Shown here piece by piece: positions 16,787 through 25,426 of a DNA stretch of 64,000 bases. Position numbers and translations under genes: made by a program. Every line of letters starts with the position of its first letter. Within the stretch, counting starts at the first letter, position 1. The notes under the pieces are model-generated. The model saw nothing but the letters and a program-made list of their open reading frames with translations. It had not been told where the DNA came from and ran no database searches. Origin of the DNA: an uncultured Clostridia bacterium (GTDB taxonomy: Bacteria; Bacillota; Clostridia; Oscillospirales; Acutalibacteraceae); NCBI GenBank assembly GCA_947630285.1, contig CANRHD010000007.1, positions 1 through 64,000 of the forward strand, given 5' to 3'.

Positions 16787-17338
16787 ATGAATAAAAATTC
16801 TGTCAGAAATTCCGCAAAAACCGCTGTTGGCGGCGTAATTGCGGCGCTGTCTGTTGTTTTAATGTTCCTTACGGCGATTATACCGTCTATGACCTATGCT
16901 CTGCCGGCCGCCGCCGGGATACTTATTACAATAGTGGTAATTGAAATTAATAAAAAATGGGCGTTCGGCGTTTATGCCGCAGTAAGCTTCCTGTCGATTT
17001 TACTTGTTGCGGACAAGGAAGCGGCGGTAATGTATATAATGTTTTTCGGCTATTATCCTATTTTAAAGGCGGTAATAGAGGGTCATTGCAGTAAAGCCGT
17101 TTCAATAGCTTTAAAGCTGTTGGTATTCAATGTTTCCATGGTATTGGCGTTTCTTATTTCCACATATGTGTTTATGATTCCGTTTGAGGAAATGGAAAAA
17201 TACGGCCCTATAGCCGCTTTCGGACTGCTTGCCGCAGGGAATGTGGTATTTGTCATATTTGATTTTGCGCTTTCCAATTTAATTACGCTCTACAATATGA
17301 GATGGCGCAAGATATTTAAACGCATATTTAAGTTTTGA
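16787..17338 (+). CDS. Integral membrane protein of unknown function
   Basis: 183 residues with about five or six hydrophobic segments (about 12-30, 33-50, 55-75, 85-98, 105-130, 143-165) and a basic C-terminus (RWRKIFKRIFKF). I do not recognise the family; the organisation somewhat resembles small S-component-like membrane proteins, without a diagnostic motif. The start is one base after the J-domain stop, so it is probably cotranslated with the DUF5685 and J-domain genes. Confidence 0.75.
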   Translation: MNKNSVRNSAKTAVGGVIAALSVVLMFLTAIIPSMTYALPAAAGILITIVVIEINKKWAFGVYAAVSFLSILLVADKEAAVMYIMFFGYYPILKAVIEGHCSKAVSIALKLLVFNVSMVLAFLISTYVFMIPFEEMEKYGPIAAFGLLAAGNVVFVIFDFALSNLITLYNMRWRKIFKRIFKF

Positions 17339-17358
17339 CAGGCGCTTGATGCGTCTGT

Positions 17359-17381
17359 TCTCTTTTCAAAAGAGATTTTTT
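17359..17381 (+). terminator. Terminator before radC
   Basis: TCTCTT and AAGAGA arms (17359-17375), then a T6 run. A second hairpin, ACAGGCGC/GCGTCTGT (17338-17358), lies just upstream. Confidence 0.6.
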
Positions 17382-17429
17382 ATAGTATAATTATGTTACA
17401 GTATTATTTTATAAAAGGTGAAACTGTTT

Positions 17430-18134
17430 ATGGACGAAAATAAAAAACATTCTCACCAAGGACACAGGGACAGAATGAGAAACAGGTTTGAAGCAAAGGG
17501 ACTTACTGCGTTTGAAGACCACGAAGCGTTGGAAATGCTTTTGTTTTATGCCATACCTCAGAGGGACACAAACCAATTAGCCCATGATTTAATAGATGAA
17601 TTCGGTTCGCTTGCAGGCGTTTTTGACGCTCCCGTTTCGGCGTTGGAAAATGTAAAGGGCATAGGCAGAAATGCGGCCGTTTTAATAAAGCTTATACCCG
17701 AAATATATGCAAAATACCAGTACAGTAAATCGAGGGCGGACGACTGTGCGCTCGACAGCATTGAAAAGGCAGGCAGTTTTTTCGTCTCACGGTTTTCCGG
17801 CTATAACCGTGAGGTCGTTATCGTTTGCTGTCTTGACAACAGACTGAGGGTGAAAAAGACCTTTGTTGTTTCGGAGGGCGATATCAGCAGCGCCGAAATT
17901 GACATCAAAAAGATTGTAAGCTGTGTAGTAAATACAAATTCCACTTCGGTTATAATTGCGCATAATCACCCTGCCGGGGTTGCGGCGCCGTCCGGCAAGG
18001 ATATTGAGGCCATGAGGGCTATGTCAAACACCCTGCATAAGCTCAATATCAGGTTTGTTGACAGCGTCATAGTTTCCGGCGACGATTATTATTCAATGGC
18101 GACAAAAGGCAAATACACATATTTGTTTGATTGA
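17430..18134 (+). CDS. radC: RadC/JAB-domain protein
   Basis: 234 residues. The N-terminal part contains a helix-hairpin-helix-like segment (VKGIGRNAAVLIKL); the C-terminal JAB domain has the metalloprotease-like motif HNHPAG followed by Ser and Asp (SGKDIEAM). Named for a supposed DNA repair role that is now doubted; the biochemical activity is uncertain. I chose ATG 17430 because AAAGGTG lies 9 nt upstream and would overlap the alternative GTG at 17418. It stands just upstream of uvrB but has a separate transcript start. Confidence 0.9.
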   Translation: MDENKKHSHQGHRDRMRNRFEAKGLTAFEDHEALEMLLFYAIPQRDTNQLAHDLIDEFGSLAGVFDAPVSALENVKGIGRNAAVLIKLIPEIYAKYQYSKSRADDCALDSIEKAGSFFVSRFSGYNREVVIVCCLDNRLRVKKTFVVSEGDISSAEIDIKKIVSCVVNTNSTSVIIAHNHPAGVAAPSGKDIEAMRAMSNTLHKLNIRFVDSVIVSGDDYYSMATKGKYTYLFD

Positions 18135-18228
18135 TAAGTTAATTCGGCTGTTGAAATGTCCTTGACGGTTTTGCTGTGCAAGGTAAAAAATGTTTCAAAT
18201 TTTTTGCGGATTTGATGTTTAATATCCA

Positions 18229-18256
18229 TTGTTTTATCGATAATCTATGATAAAAT
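18229..18256 (+). promoter_or_regulatory. Promoter of uvrBA
   Basis: TTGTTT (18229-18234), a 16-nt spacer, and TAAAAT (18251-18256) with extended TGA (18248-18250). The only upstream in-frame ATG (18247) lies inside this element, so it would not be on the transcript. Confidence 0.6.
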
Positions 18257-18288
18257 TACTGTTAATAAGCACGAAGGGAGGGTCTTAT

Positions 18289-20244
18289 ACGGACCGTTTT
18301 AAGCTTGTTTCTCCGTACAAGCCTACGGGCGATCAGCCGCAGGCCATTGAAAAGCTGGTTGACGGCGTAAATAAAAACATGCAGGAGCAGACCTTGCTCG
18401 GGGTTACGGGTTCGGGCAAAACCTTTACTATGGCAAATGTCATAGCAAGGCTTAACAGACCCACTCTCGTACTGGCTCACAACAAAACCCTGGCGGCACA
18501 GCTCTGCTCGGAATTCCGTGAATTTTTCCCGGAAAACGCAGTTGAATATTTTGTCAGCTACTACGATTACTATCAGCCGGAGGCGTATATACCTACGACC
18601 GACACCTATATTGAAAAGGACTCTGCCATAAACGACGAGATTGATAAGCTTCGCCACTCCGCCACCTCGGCGCTCTCCGAGAGGCGTGATGTTATAATAG
18701 TTTCGAGCGTTTCGTGCATCTATACTCTCGGCGACCCGATAGATTACAGAAATATGGTTATCTCCCTTCGCAAGGGTATGATAAAGAGCAGGGACGAACT
18801 GCTTAAAAAGCTTGTTGAAATTCAGTATGAAAGAAACGATATTAACTTTATAAGAAATAAATTCAGGGTAAGAGGGGATACCGTTGAGATTTTCCCCGTT
18901 TACTCAAGCGAAAACGCCGTAAGGGTTGAGTTTTTCGGAGATGAAATAGACAGAATTTGCGAAATCAACGCCCTTACTGGACAGGTTAAGAACGAAATAT
19001 CGCATGTTGCGATTTATCCTGCCTCGCACTATGTTGTTTCGTCCGACAGGCTTGAAAAGTCGATAGGTGAAATACTTGAGGAAATGGAAGCGAGGGTAAA
19101 AGAGTTTGAAAGCTGCGGAAAATTGCTTGAGGCGCAAAGAATAAGACAGCGCACGGAATACGATATGGAAATGCTCCGTGAAACGGGCTTTTGCAAGGGC
19201 ATAGAGAATTATTCGAGAATTATGTCGGGCAGAGCGCCCGGAGCGGCTCCGTTTACGCTTTTAAACTATTTCCCCGATGATTTTCTGCTTTTTGTTGACG
19301 AATCGCATGTTACCCTGCCGCAGGTAAGGGGAATGTACGCAGGCGACAGGTCAAGGAAAGAGGCGCTCGTAAACTTCGGCTTCAGACTGCCGTCCGCCTT
19401 TGACAACAGACCGCTCAAATTTGACGAATTCTATGAGAGGGTGGGGCAGAAGATATTTGTCAGCGCAACCCCCGGCGAGCTTGAGAGGGAAAAGAGCGGA
19501 CAGATAGTCGAACAGCTTATCAGACCCACGGGACTGCTTGACCCGGAAATATCGGTAAGGCCCACCGAGGGGCAGATAGAGGATTTGATCTCGGAAATAA
19601 ATCTAAGGGTCGAAAAGAACGAGAGGGTTTTGGTAACGACCCTTACCAAAAAAATGGCGGAGGATTTAACCGATTTCCTTAAGGACCATTCAATCAAGGT
19701 AAAATATATGCACTATGATATAGACACCATTGAAAGAATGGAAATTATCAGGGATTTAAGGCTCGGCGAATTTGATGTGCTTGTCGGCATTAACCTTTTG
19801 CGTGAAGGGCTTGATATACCGGAGGTTTCGCTTGTAGCAGTACTTGACGCCGACAAGGAGGGCTTCCTCCGTTCCGAAACATCGCTTATTCAAACGGTGG
19901 GCAGGGCGGCAAGAAACGCCGACGGACAGGTTATCATGTACGCAGACAGCGTAACCCCGTCGATGGAGAGGGCAATTTCCGAAACCTGCCGCCGCCGTGA
20001 AATTCAGACAAATTATAACATCGAGCATAATATTACGCCCAAGACTATTAAAAAGGGCGTCCGTGACATACTTGAGATTTCAAATACTCATAAGAATGAA
20101 AGCGGCAAGAGAATGAGCAGAGCGGAGCGTGAAAAGCTGATAGTACAGCTCACGGCCGAGATGAAAGCGGCGGCAAAAATACTTGAATTTGAACATGCGG
20201 CAATGCTCAGGGATAAAATTCAAAAGCTGAGAGAAGGTAAATAG
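18289..20244 (+). CDS. uvrB: Excinuclease ABC subunit B (UvrB), apparent ACG start
   Basis: 651 residues from the chosen start. It has Walker [11 protein letters not shown], the beta-hairpin [16 protein letters not shown], the helicase motifs TVGRAARN and a C-terminal UVR domain. UvrB loads onto damaged DNA with UvrA and recruits UvrC. The start is odd: family members begin at [16 protein letters not shown], here preceded by ACG (18289). AGGGAGGG (18275-18282) lies 6 nt before that ACG. The in-frame ATG at 18247 has no ribosome site and sits in the promoter. Either a rare ACG start or an ATG-to-ACG sequence difference. It is followed 2 bp later by uvrA. Confidence 0.93.
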   Translation, partial: TDRFKLVSPYKPTGDQPQAIEKLVDGVNKNMQEQTLLGVTGSGKTFTMANVIARLNRPTLVLAHNKTLAAQLCSEFREFFPENAVEYFVSYYDYYQPEAYIPTTDTYIEKDSAINDEIDKLRHSATSALSERRDVIIVSSVSCIYTLGDPIDYRNMVISLRKGMIKSRDELLKKLVEIQYERNDINFIRNKFRVRGDTVEIFPVYSSENAVRVEFFGDEIDRICEINALTGQVKNEISHVAIYPASHYVVSSDRLEKSIGEILEEMEARVKEFESCGKLLEAQRIRQRTEYDMEMLRETGFCKGIENYSRIMSGRAPGAAPFTLLNYFPDDFLLFVDESHVTLPQVRGMYAGDRSRKEALVNFGFRLPSAFDNRPLKFDEFYERVGQKIFVSATPGELEREKSGQIVEQLIRPTGLLDPEISVRPTEGQIEDLISEINLRVEKNERVLVTTLTKKMAEDLTDFLKDHSIKVKYMHYDIDTIERMEIIRDLRLGEFDVLVGINLLREGLDIPEVSLVAVLDADKEGFLRSETSLIQTVGRAARNADGQVIMYADSVTPSMERAISETCRRREIQTNYNIEHNITPKTIKKGVRDILEISNTHKNESGKRMSRAEREKLIVQLTAEMKAAAKILEFEHAAMLRDKIQKLREGK

Positions 20245-20246
20245 GC

Positions 20247-23075
20247 TTGCAGAATAAAAAAATTATAATTAAGGGCGCCAAAGAGCATAATTTAAAAAAT
20301 ATAGATTTGGAATTACCTCGAGATAAGCTCATTGTTTTTACGGGGCTTTCGGGTTCGGGTAAGTCCTCGCTTGCCTTTGACACGATTTACGCAGAGGGTC
20401 AGCGCAGATATGTAGAGTCCCTGTCGTCGTATGCAAGGCAGTTTTTAGGACAAATGGAAAAGCCGAGCGTCGAGTATATCGAGGGACTTTCTCCGGCAAT
20501 TTCGATAGATCAGAAAACGACCTCAAAAAATCCCCGTTCCACGGTGGGAACGGTTACGGAAATTTATGACTATTTAAGGCTTCTTTATGCGAGAATAGGT
20601 ATTCCGCACTGCCCCGTATGCGGCAGGGAAATATCCATGCAGACCGTTGACGGCATTGTTGACGATATTTTAAAGCTTGAAAACGGCACCAAAATTCAGA
20701 TTATGTCGCCCGTAATTAAGGGCAGAAAGGGCGAGCATGCAAAGGAGCTTGAAAGCGCAAGAAAATCCGGCTTCGTAAGGGTGCGTATTGACGGAAGCAT
20801 GTACGACTTGTCGGAGGATATTAAGTTAGATAAAAATATAAAGCACAGCATAGAAATAATCGTTGACCGCCTTGTAGTCGGCGGTGAAATCAGAAGCAGG
20901 CTTGCCGAAGCCGTCGATATGGCGTGCAATCTCGGCGGCGGAAATGTGATAGTAGATGTTATCGGCGGCGAAGAGCTTATGTTTTCGCAAAACTTTGCCT
21001 GCCCGGAGCACGGAATTTGTATTGATGAAATGTCGCCGAGGGTTTTCTCGTTCAACAACCCGTTCGGCGCCTGTCCCAAGTGTACGGGACTGGGCGTTTT
21101 TATGAGGGTCAGCCCCAATCTTGTAATACCGAATAAAAGCCTCTCCATAAGGGAGGGCGCAATAAATGCGTCGGGTTGGTCAAAGGCGGACAGCGGAACA
21201 ATAGCGCAGATGTATTATCAGGCGTTGGCGGACGAATACGGCTTTACGCTTGATATGCCCGTGTCAAAGCTAAGCAAAAAACAGCTTGACGCAATTCTTT
21301 ACGGCACAAACGGCAAAAAAATAAAAATGACAAGGGTGAACGAGTACGGAAGCGGTACTTACAAAACCGATTTTGAGGGCGTAATCAATAACCTGCAAAG
21401 GCGTTATGACGAAACCACAAGCGAATGGTCAAGGTATGAGATCTCGCAGGTTATGGAGGAGTGCAACTGTCCCGAATGTAACGGGTTAAGGCTTAAAAAA
21501 TCTGCGCTTGCCGTCACGGTAGGCGGACTTAATATTATGGAATTTACAAAGCTCTCCGTTGAAAAGGAGCTTGAGTTTATTGAAAAGCTTGAGCTTAACG
21601 AAAGGGAGCAGATGATAGCAAAGCTTATTATTAAAGAGATAAAGCAGAGGCTGAATTTCCTTTCGAGCGTCGGGCTCGGGTACCTTAACCTATCCCGTGC
21701 GTCGGGTACTCTTTCGGGCGGAGAAAGCCAAAGAATAAGGCTTGCAACGCAGATAGGCTCTTCGCTTATGGGAGTGCTTTACATTCTTGACGAGCCGAGC
21801 ATAGGGCTTCATCAGAGGGACAACGACAAATTGCTCGATACCCTTAAAAGGCTCAGGGATTTAGGCAACACTCTTATAGTTGTAGAGCATGACGAGGACA
21901 CCATAAGGGCGGCGGACTATGTTGTAGATATAGGCCCGGGCGCAGGCATACACGGCGGAGAGGTGATTTTCGCCGGCCCTGCGAAGGATTTGGAAAAAGT
22001 CGATGCCTCTGTTACCGGACAGTACCTTTCGGGCAAAAGGAAAATCGAAATACCCGAAAAGAGACGGGAGGGCAACGGTAAGAAGCTTGTAGTCAGAAAG
22101 GCGCAGGAAAACAACCTTAAAAAAATTGATGTTGAGTTCCCCCTGGGCAAATTTATCTGCGTTACGGGCGTTTCGGGTTCGGGAAAATCCTCGCTTGTCA
22201 ACGAGATACTGTATAAAAAGCTTGCAAACGAGCTAAATAACGCCAAAAAGCCCGTGGGAAAGCATGAGAGAATTGACGGGGTTGAAAATTTAGACAAGGT
22301 AATTAATATCGACCAGTCGCCCATAGGCAGAACTCCCCGTTCAAATCCGGCAACATATACCGGTGTGTTTACCGATATAAGAGAGCTTTTCGCCTCCACT
22401 CAGGAGTCAAAAATCAGAGGATATAACGCTTCAAGATTTTCGTTTAATGTCAAGGGCGGACGCTGTGAGGCTTGCCAGGGCGACGGCATAGTAAAAATCG
22501 AAATGCACTTTTTGCCCGATATTTATGTTCCCTGCGAGGTCTGCAAGGGCGCAAAGTACAACAGGGAAACGCTTGAGGTAAAGTATAAGGGAAAGACAAT
22601 CTACGATGTCCTCGAGATGACGGTTGAGGAGGGTATGGAGTTTTTCAAAAATCAAAAGAAAATCTGTACCAAGCTTCAAACCCTCTACGATGTAGGCTTG
22701 GGTTATATAAAAATCGGACAGCCTGCCACAACTCTTTCCGGCGGTGAGGCGCAGAGAGTCAAGCTTTCGACAGAGCTTTCAAAGCCCGCAACGGGCAGAA
22801 CCGCTTATATACTTGACGAACCCACAACGGGTCTCCATACCGCAGATGTCCACAAGCTTATAAGCGTTTTGCAGAGGCTTGCCGACAACGGGAATACCGT
22901 CATAGTTATCGAGCATAACCTTGATGTTATTAAGGTTGCGGACTATATAATCGACCTCGGGCCCGAGGGCGGCGACAAGGGCGGAAAAATCGTTGCCGCG
23001 GGAACCCCGGAGGAAGTGGCGAAATGCAAAAAGTCCTACACGGGTCAATATCTTAAAAAGGTTTTGGAAAAATAG
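20247..23075 (+). CDS. uvrA: Excinuclease ABC subunit A (UvrA)
   Basis: 942 residues, the usual length. It has two ABC-type ATPase halves (Walker [10 protein letters not shown] near residue 35 and GVSGSGKSS near 640; signatures [12 protein letters not shown] and [12 protein letters not shown]) and zinc-binding CxxC pairs (CPVC, CPEC, CEAC, CEVC). UvrA scans DNA for bulky lesions and delivers UvrB. It starts with TTG, preceded by GAGAAGGT inside the end of uvrB. No LexA-like box was recognised upstream of the operon. Confidence 0.96.
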   Translation: MQNKKIIIKGAKEHNLKNIDLELPRDKLIVFTGLSGSGKSSLAFDTIYAEGQRRYVESLSSYARQFLGQMEKPSVEYIEGLSPAISIDQKTTSKNPRSTVGTVTEIYDYLRLLYARIGIPHCPVCGREISMQTVDGIVDDILKLENGTKIQIMSPVIKGRKGEHAKELESARKSGFVRVRIDGSMYDLSEDIKLDKNIKHSIEIIVDRLVVGGEIRSRLAEAVDMACNLGGGNVIVDVIGGEELMFSQNFACPEHGICIDEMSPRVFSFNNPFGACPKCTGLGVFMRVSPNLVIPNKSLSIREGAINASGWSKADSGTIAQMYYQALADEYGFTLDMPVSKLSKKQLDAILYGTNGKKIKMTRVNEYGSGTYKTDFEGVINNLQRRYDETTSEWSRYEISQVMEECNCPECNGLRLKKSALAVTVGGLNIMEFTKLSVEKELEFIEKLELNEREQMIAKLIIKEIKQRLNFLSSVGLGYLNLSRASGTLSGGESQRIRLATQIGSSLMGVLYILDEPSIGLHQRDNDKLLDTLKRLRDLGNTLIVVEHDEDTIRAADYVVDIGPGAGIHGGEVIFAGPAKDLEKVDASVTGQYLSGKRKIEIPEKRREGNGKKLVVRKAQENNLKKIDVEFPLGKFICVTGVSGSGKSSLVNEILYKKLANELNNAKKPVGKHERIDGVENLDKVINIDQSPIGRTPRSNPATYTGVFTDIRELFASTQESKIRGYNASRFSFNVKGGRCEACQGDGIVKIEMHFLPDIYVPCEVCKGAKYNRETLEVKYKGKTIYDVLEMTVEEGMEFFKNQKKICTKLQTLYDVGLGYIKIGQPATTLSGGEAQRVKLSTELSKPATGRTAYILDEPTTGLHTADVHKLISVLQRLADNGNTVIVIEHNLDVIKVADYIIDLGPEGGDKGGKIVAAGTPEEVAKCKKSYTGQYLKKVLEK

Positions 23076-23081
23076 CTTCAA

Positions 23082-23110
23082 AAAAGTCCTGCTTACACAA
23101 CAGGGCTTTT
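23082..23110 (+). terminator. Terminator of uvrBA
   Basis: AAAAGTCCTG (23082-23091) pairs with CAGGGCTTTT (23101-23110) across a 9-nt loop. Confidence 0.75.
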
Positions 23111-23164
23111 ACTTTGCCTTTAAACGGCTTTTACGGCTTTCGTTACAGGTGCGAAAAATTTTTG

Positions 23165-23193
23165 TTGTAAAATGTGCCGATATATGGTACAAT
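23165..23193 (+). promoter_or_regulatory. Promoter of the cobalamin operon
   Basis: TTGTAA (23165-23170), a 17-nt spacer, and TACAAT (23188-23193) with extended TGG. It lies about 60 nt upstream of the riboswitch. Confidence 0.6.
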
Positions 23194-23255
23194 GTCAAAT
23201 TGAAGAGCATAGAATTTGTTTTATCTTTTCGCTAAAATTTAATACCGATATAAGA

Positions 23256-23442
23256 AGATACGGTTTTGAAAAGTTGTAAGCTTAGTAGGATGTAAAAGGG
23301 AATCCGGTTCGAGTCCGGAACAACCGCCATTACTGTATTTGACGATATGGGGGCAGTATAACCATTGGGATTTTCGTCCTGAGAAGGTATGCCCCTGTGT
23401 GACCCGTTCACAGCATCATAAGTCAGGAAACCTGCCGTGTCT
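23256..23442 (+). promoter_or_regulatory. Cobalamin (B12) riboswitch
   Basis: P1 is formed by AGATACGG (23256-23263) and CCGTGTCT (23435-23442). The core contains AAAAGGGAATCCGGT with its paired GAGTCCGGAACAACCGCC, a GGGGGCAGTAT...ATGCCCC arm, and the B12 box AAGTCAGGAAACCTGCC (23420-23436), all in the expected order. Cobalamin binding normally lowers expression of the downstream genes. A terminator hairpin follows at 23473-23520. It is the evidence that ties the following operon to vitamin B12. Confidence 0.93.
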
Positions 23443-23472
23443 TTTTAGGTTAAACACAGCTTTGGTGAGAAG

Positions 23473-23520
23473 AGTGCAACCGATTTATCGCCGCACAGCG
23501 GCTTTGGCTTTGCACTTTTT
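23473..23520 (+). terminator. Expression-platform terminator of the B12 riboswitch
   Basis: An outer stem AGTGCAA (23473-23479) with TTGCACT (23510-23516), an inner stem GCCGC/GCGGC (23490-23502), and a T5 run. The sequence GCTTTG upstream (23459-23464) could pair with CAAAGC downstream (23521-23526) as an alternative fold. Confidence 0.7.
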
Positions 23521-23620
23521 CAAAGCCGGGGCCTGTTTTCACTGTGCTGTATTATAAATCCGTTGTACTCTTTTGACCTTTTGGTTGAAAGGGTATTTTT
23601 TTGTAAAGGAGGGTTTATTA

Positions 23621-23830
23621 GTGACATCTGATGAGAAAAAGTCCTTGGCGGAAGAACTTTTGCGTCAAAAAAGCAAAGAGCTTGGAAGAATACCGCGCAA
23701 AGATGATTTTGACGAACCTACAAGGTCACGAATTAAGGCCTTCCTCGGACCTTGGCCGAGGGCGCTGGAGGCCGCCGGCTTAAAGCAGGCAAAAAAACAG
23801 CCGTCAAAGTCAAAGAAAAAAAGAAAATAA
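23621..23830 (+). CDS. Small protein with homing-endonuclease-associated repeat (HEAR-like)
   Basis: 69 residues, very basic at the C-terminus (KKQPSKSKKKRK). The segment ELGRIPRKDDFDEPTRSRIKA, followed by FLGPWPRALEAAGL, fits the homing-endonuclease-associated repeat (HNH_repeat), a small helical module usually found next to nuclease or DNA-binding domains. No nuclease motif is present, so it may be a DNA- or RNA-binding protein. I chose the GTG at 23621, after AAAGGAGGG, over the longer frame from 23573. It is the first gene after the B12 riboswitch, 26 bp before the barrel protein gene. Its role there is unknown. Confidence 0.72.
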   Translation: MTSDEKKSLAEELLRQKSKELGRIPRKDDFDEPTRSRIKAFLGPWPRALEAAGLKQAKKQPSKSKKKRK

Positions 23831-23855
23831 AAATTAATTTAACAGGAGAACGGAA

Positions 23856-25364
23856 ATGAAAAAGACAATAGGCATATTACTTGCTTTAATTATGATTTTT
23901 ACCGCCGTTCCGCTGACCGCTTTTTCGGCGGAGTCGGATACGCAGGCGGCAAACGCTGACTGCAAAGCGATTTATGAGCAAACAGGCAAATATTTAAGCT
24001 CCCTTGGCACACCCGGCGTAGGCTCTGTCGGCGGCGAGTGGATGGTTATTGACCTCACCCGTTCGGGCTATGCCTGCCCCGACGGCTACTATGAAAATGT
24101 TGTTGACTATGTAAATGCCGAAATTAACGAAAAAGAACAGCTCCACAGGGTAAAATCAACCGATAATTCCCGTGTAATTCTCGCCCTTACCTCGGCAGGG
24201 TACGATGTGACAGATGTTGACGGACACAACCTTTTAATGGGGCTTACCGATATGGATTATGTCACATGGCAGGGTATAAACGGGCCTGTTTGGGCTCTCA
24301 TCGCCTTTGACTGCCACGGTTATGAAATCCCGATTAACAATGATGCGGCACAGCAGGTAACCAGAGAGGGTCTTATTAATTTTATACTTGAAAGTCAGCT
24401 TGAGGACGGAGGCTGGGCGCTGGGCTCTTTCGGGAAAAATTCCGATGTCGATATCACGGGTATGACAATTCAGTCGCTTGCGCCCTATTACAATACAGAT
24501 GAGAATGTAAAGACTGCGGTTGACAGGGCGCTTAAATGCCTTTCCGATAAGCAGTACGACAACGGCGGCTTCGGTTCGGTTGACGGTATATGCAGTGAAT
24601 CCTGCGCCCAGGTCATAGTCGCCCTGACCGCCTTGGGAATAGATCCCGAAACAGACGAACGCTTTGTTAAAAACGGCGTTTCCGTTTTGGACGCCATGTG
24701 CTTGTTTGCCGTTGAGGGCGGCGGCTTCACACATACTCCAAACGGCAATTTAGACGGTATGGCAACCGAGCAGGGACAATACGCTTTGGCGGCATATTTC
24801 CGCTTTATCGAGGGAAAAACTGCGCTCTATGATATGAGCGATGTCAGGATAGGCCCGGATACTCCCGATACCTCTGACGAAGATGCGGCACAGGCGGTTG
24901 AAGCCTTAATTTCCGAAATAGGTGTTGTAACACAGGACAGCGCCGAAGCAATAGAAGCGGCACGCACGGCTTATGATGCGCTTACCGACAGCCAAAAGGC
25001 AATGGTTAAAAACTACGGCGTGCTCACCGCCGCCGAGGCAGAGTATTCAAAACTGATAAGCGAAAATAAAACACCAAGCGAAAATCCCGAAGAGAATACG
25101 CCCGTTACAAACGGAAACACCGATAACGGCGGAGTTCCCGAAAACGGCTTCACACCCGAAAACGGAGGAGTACCCGAAAAAGGGGAGGAAAAAGACAATT
25201 CTCAAAAAGTCACCGTATCGGACGGCGAAAACGCTTCAAAAAAGCATGATATTCCCAAAACGGGCGGATACTGCAACGCCGCTGTTTGCGCCTTTGTACC
25301 GCTCTTTTCCGCCTGTGTGTTGACAGCGCTGTTAATGAAAAAGAAGAAGTACAAAAAGATTTAA
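23856..25364 (+). CDS. Cell-wall-anchored alpha/alpha-barrel protein, transcobalamin alpha-domain-like
   Basis: 502 residues: signal peptide (1-24), a helical repeat domain (about 35-325), a 60-residue helical module (345-400), a Pro/Asn/Gly/Glu-rich stalk (405-460), and a sorting signal IPKTG (466-470) with membrane helix and KKKK tail, so it is probably sortase-anchored. The repeat domain has glycine-aromatic turns EDGGWALG (183-190), NGGFGS and GGGFTH, plus DITGM (199-203), SESCAQ (247-252) and ATEQGQYALAAY. This pattern fits the prenyltransferase/terpenoid-cyclase-like barrel also used by the alpha domain of transcobalamin and intrinsic factor. With the B12 riboswitch and the DUF4430 partner, I infer surface cobalamin capture. 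Catalytic terpene cyclase motifs are not seen. Confidence 0.82.
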   Translation: MKKTIGILLALIMIFTAVPLTAFSAESDTQAANADCKAIYEQTGKYLSSLGTPGVGSVGGEWMVIDLTRSGYACPDGYYENVVDYVNAEINEKEQLHRVKSTDNSRVILALTSAGYDVTDVDGHNLLMGLTDMDYVTWQGINGPVWALIAFDCHGYEIPINNDAAQQVTREGLINFILESQLEDGGWALGSFGKNSDVDITGMTIQSLAPYYNTDENVKTAVDRALKCLSDKQYDNGGFGSVDGICSESCAQVIVALTALGIDPETDERFVKNGVSVLDAMCLFAVEGGGFTHTPNGNLDGMATEQGQYALAAYFRFIEGKTALYDMSDVRIGPDTPDTSDEDAAQAVEALISEIGVVTQDSAEAIEAARTAYDALTDSQKAMVKNYGVLTAAEAEYSKLISENKTPSENPEENTPVTNGNTDNGGVPENGFTPENGGVPEKGEEKDNSQKVTVSDGENASKKHDIPKTGGYCNAAVCAFVPLFSACVLTALLMKKKKYKKI

Positions 25365-25426
25365 AATAAGCGTATAGTCGTTTTAAAAAGCATTTGCAAA
25401 AAAGCATTTCCCGGGGAGAACAGAAG

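Noticed and set aside
18134..18247. LexA (SOS) box upstream of uvrB
   Set aside because: No sequence close to the GAACnnnnGTTC-type site was found, although SOS control of uvrBA is common.
23856..25364. Terpene cyclase or prenyltransferase enzyme
   Set aside because: The barrel-type repeats are present, but no catalytic aspartate-rich motif is seen, and the protein is exported and wall-anchored.
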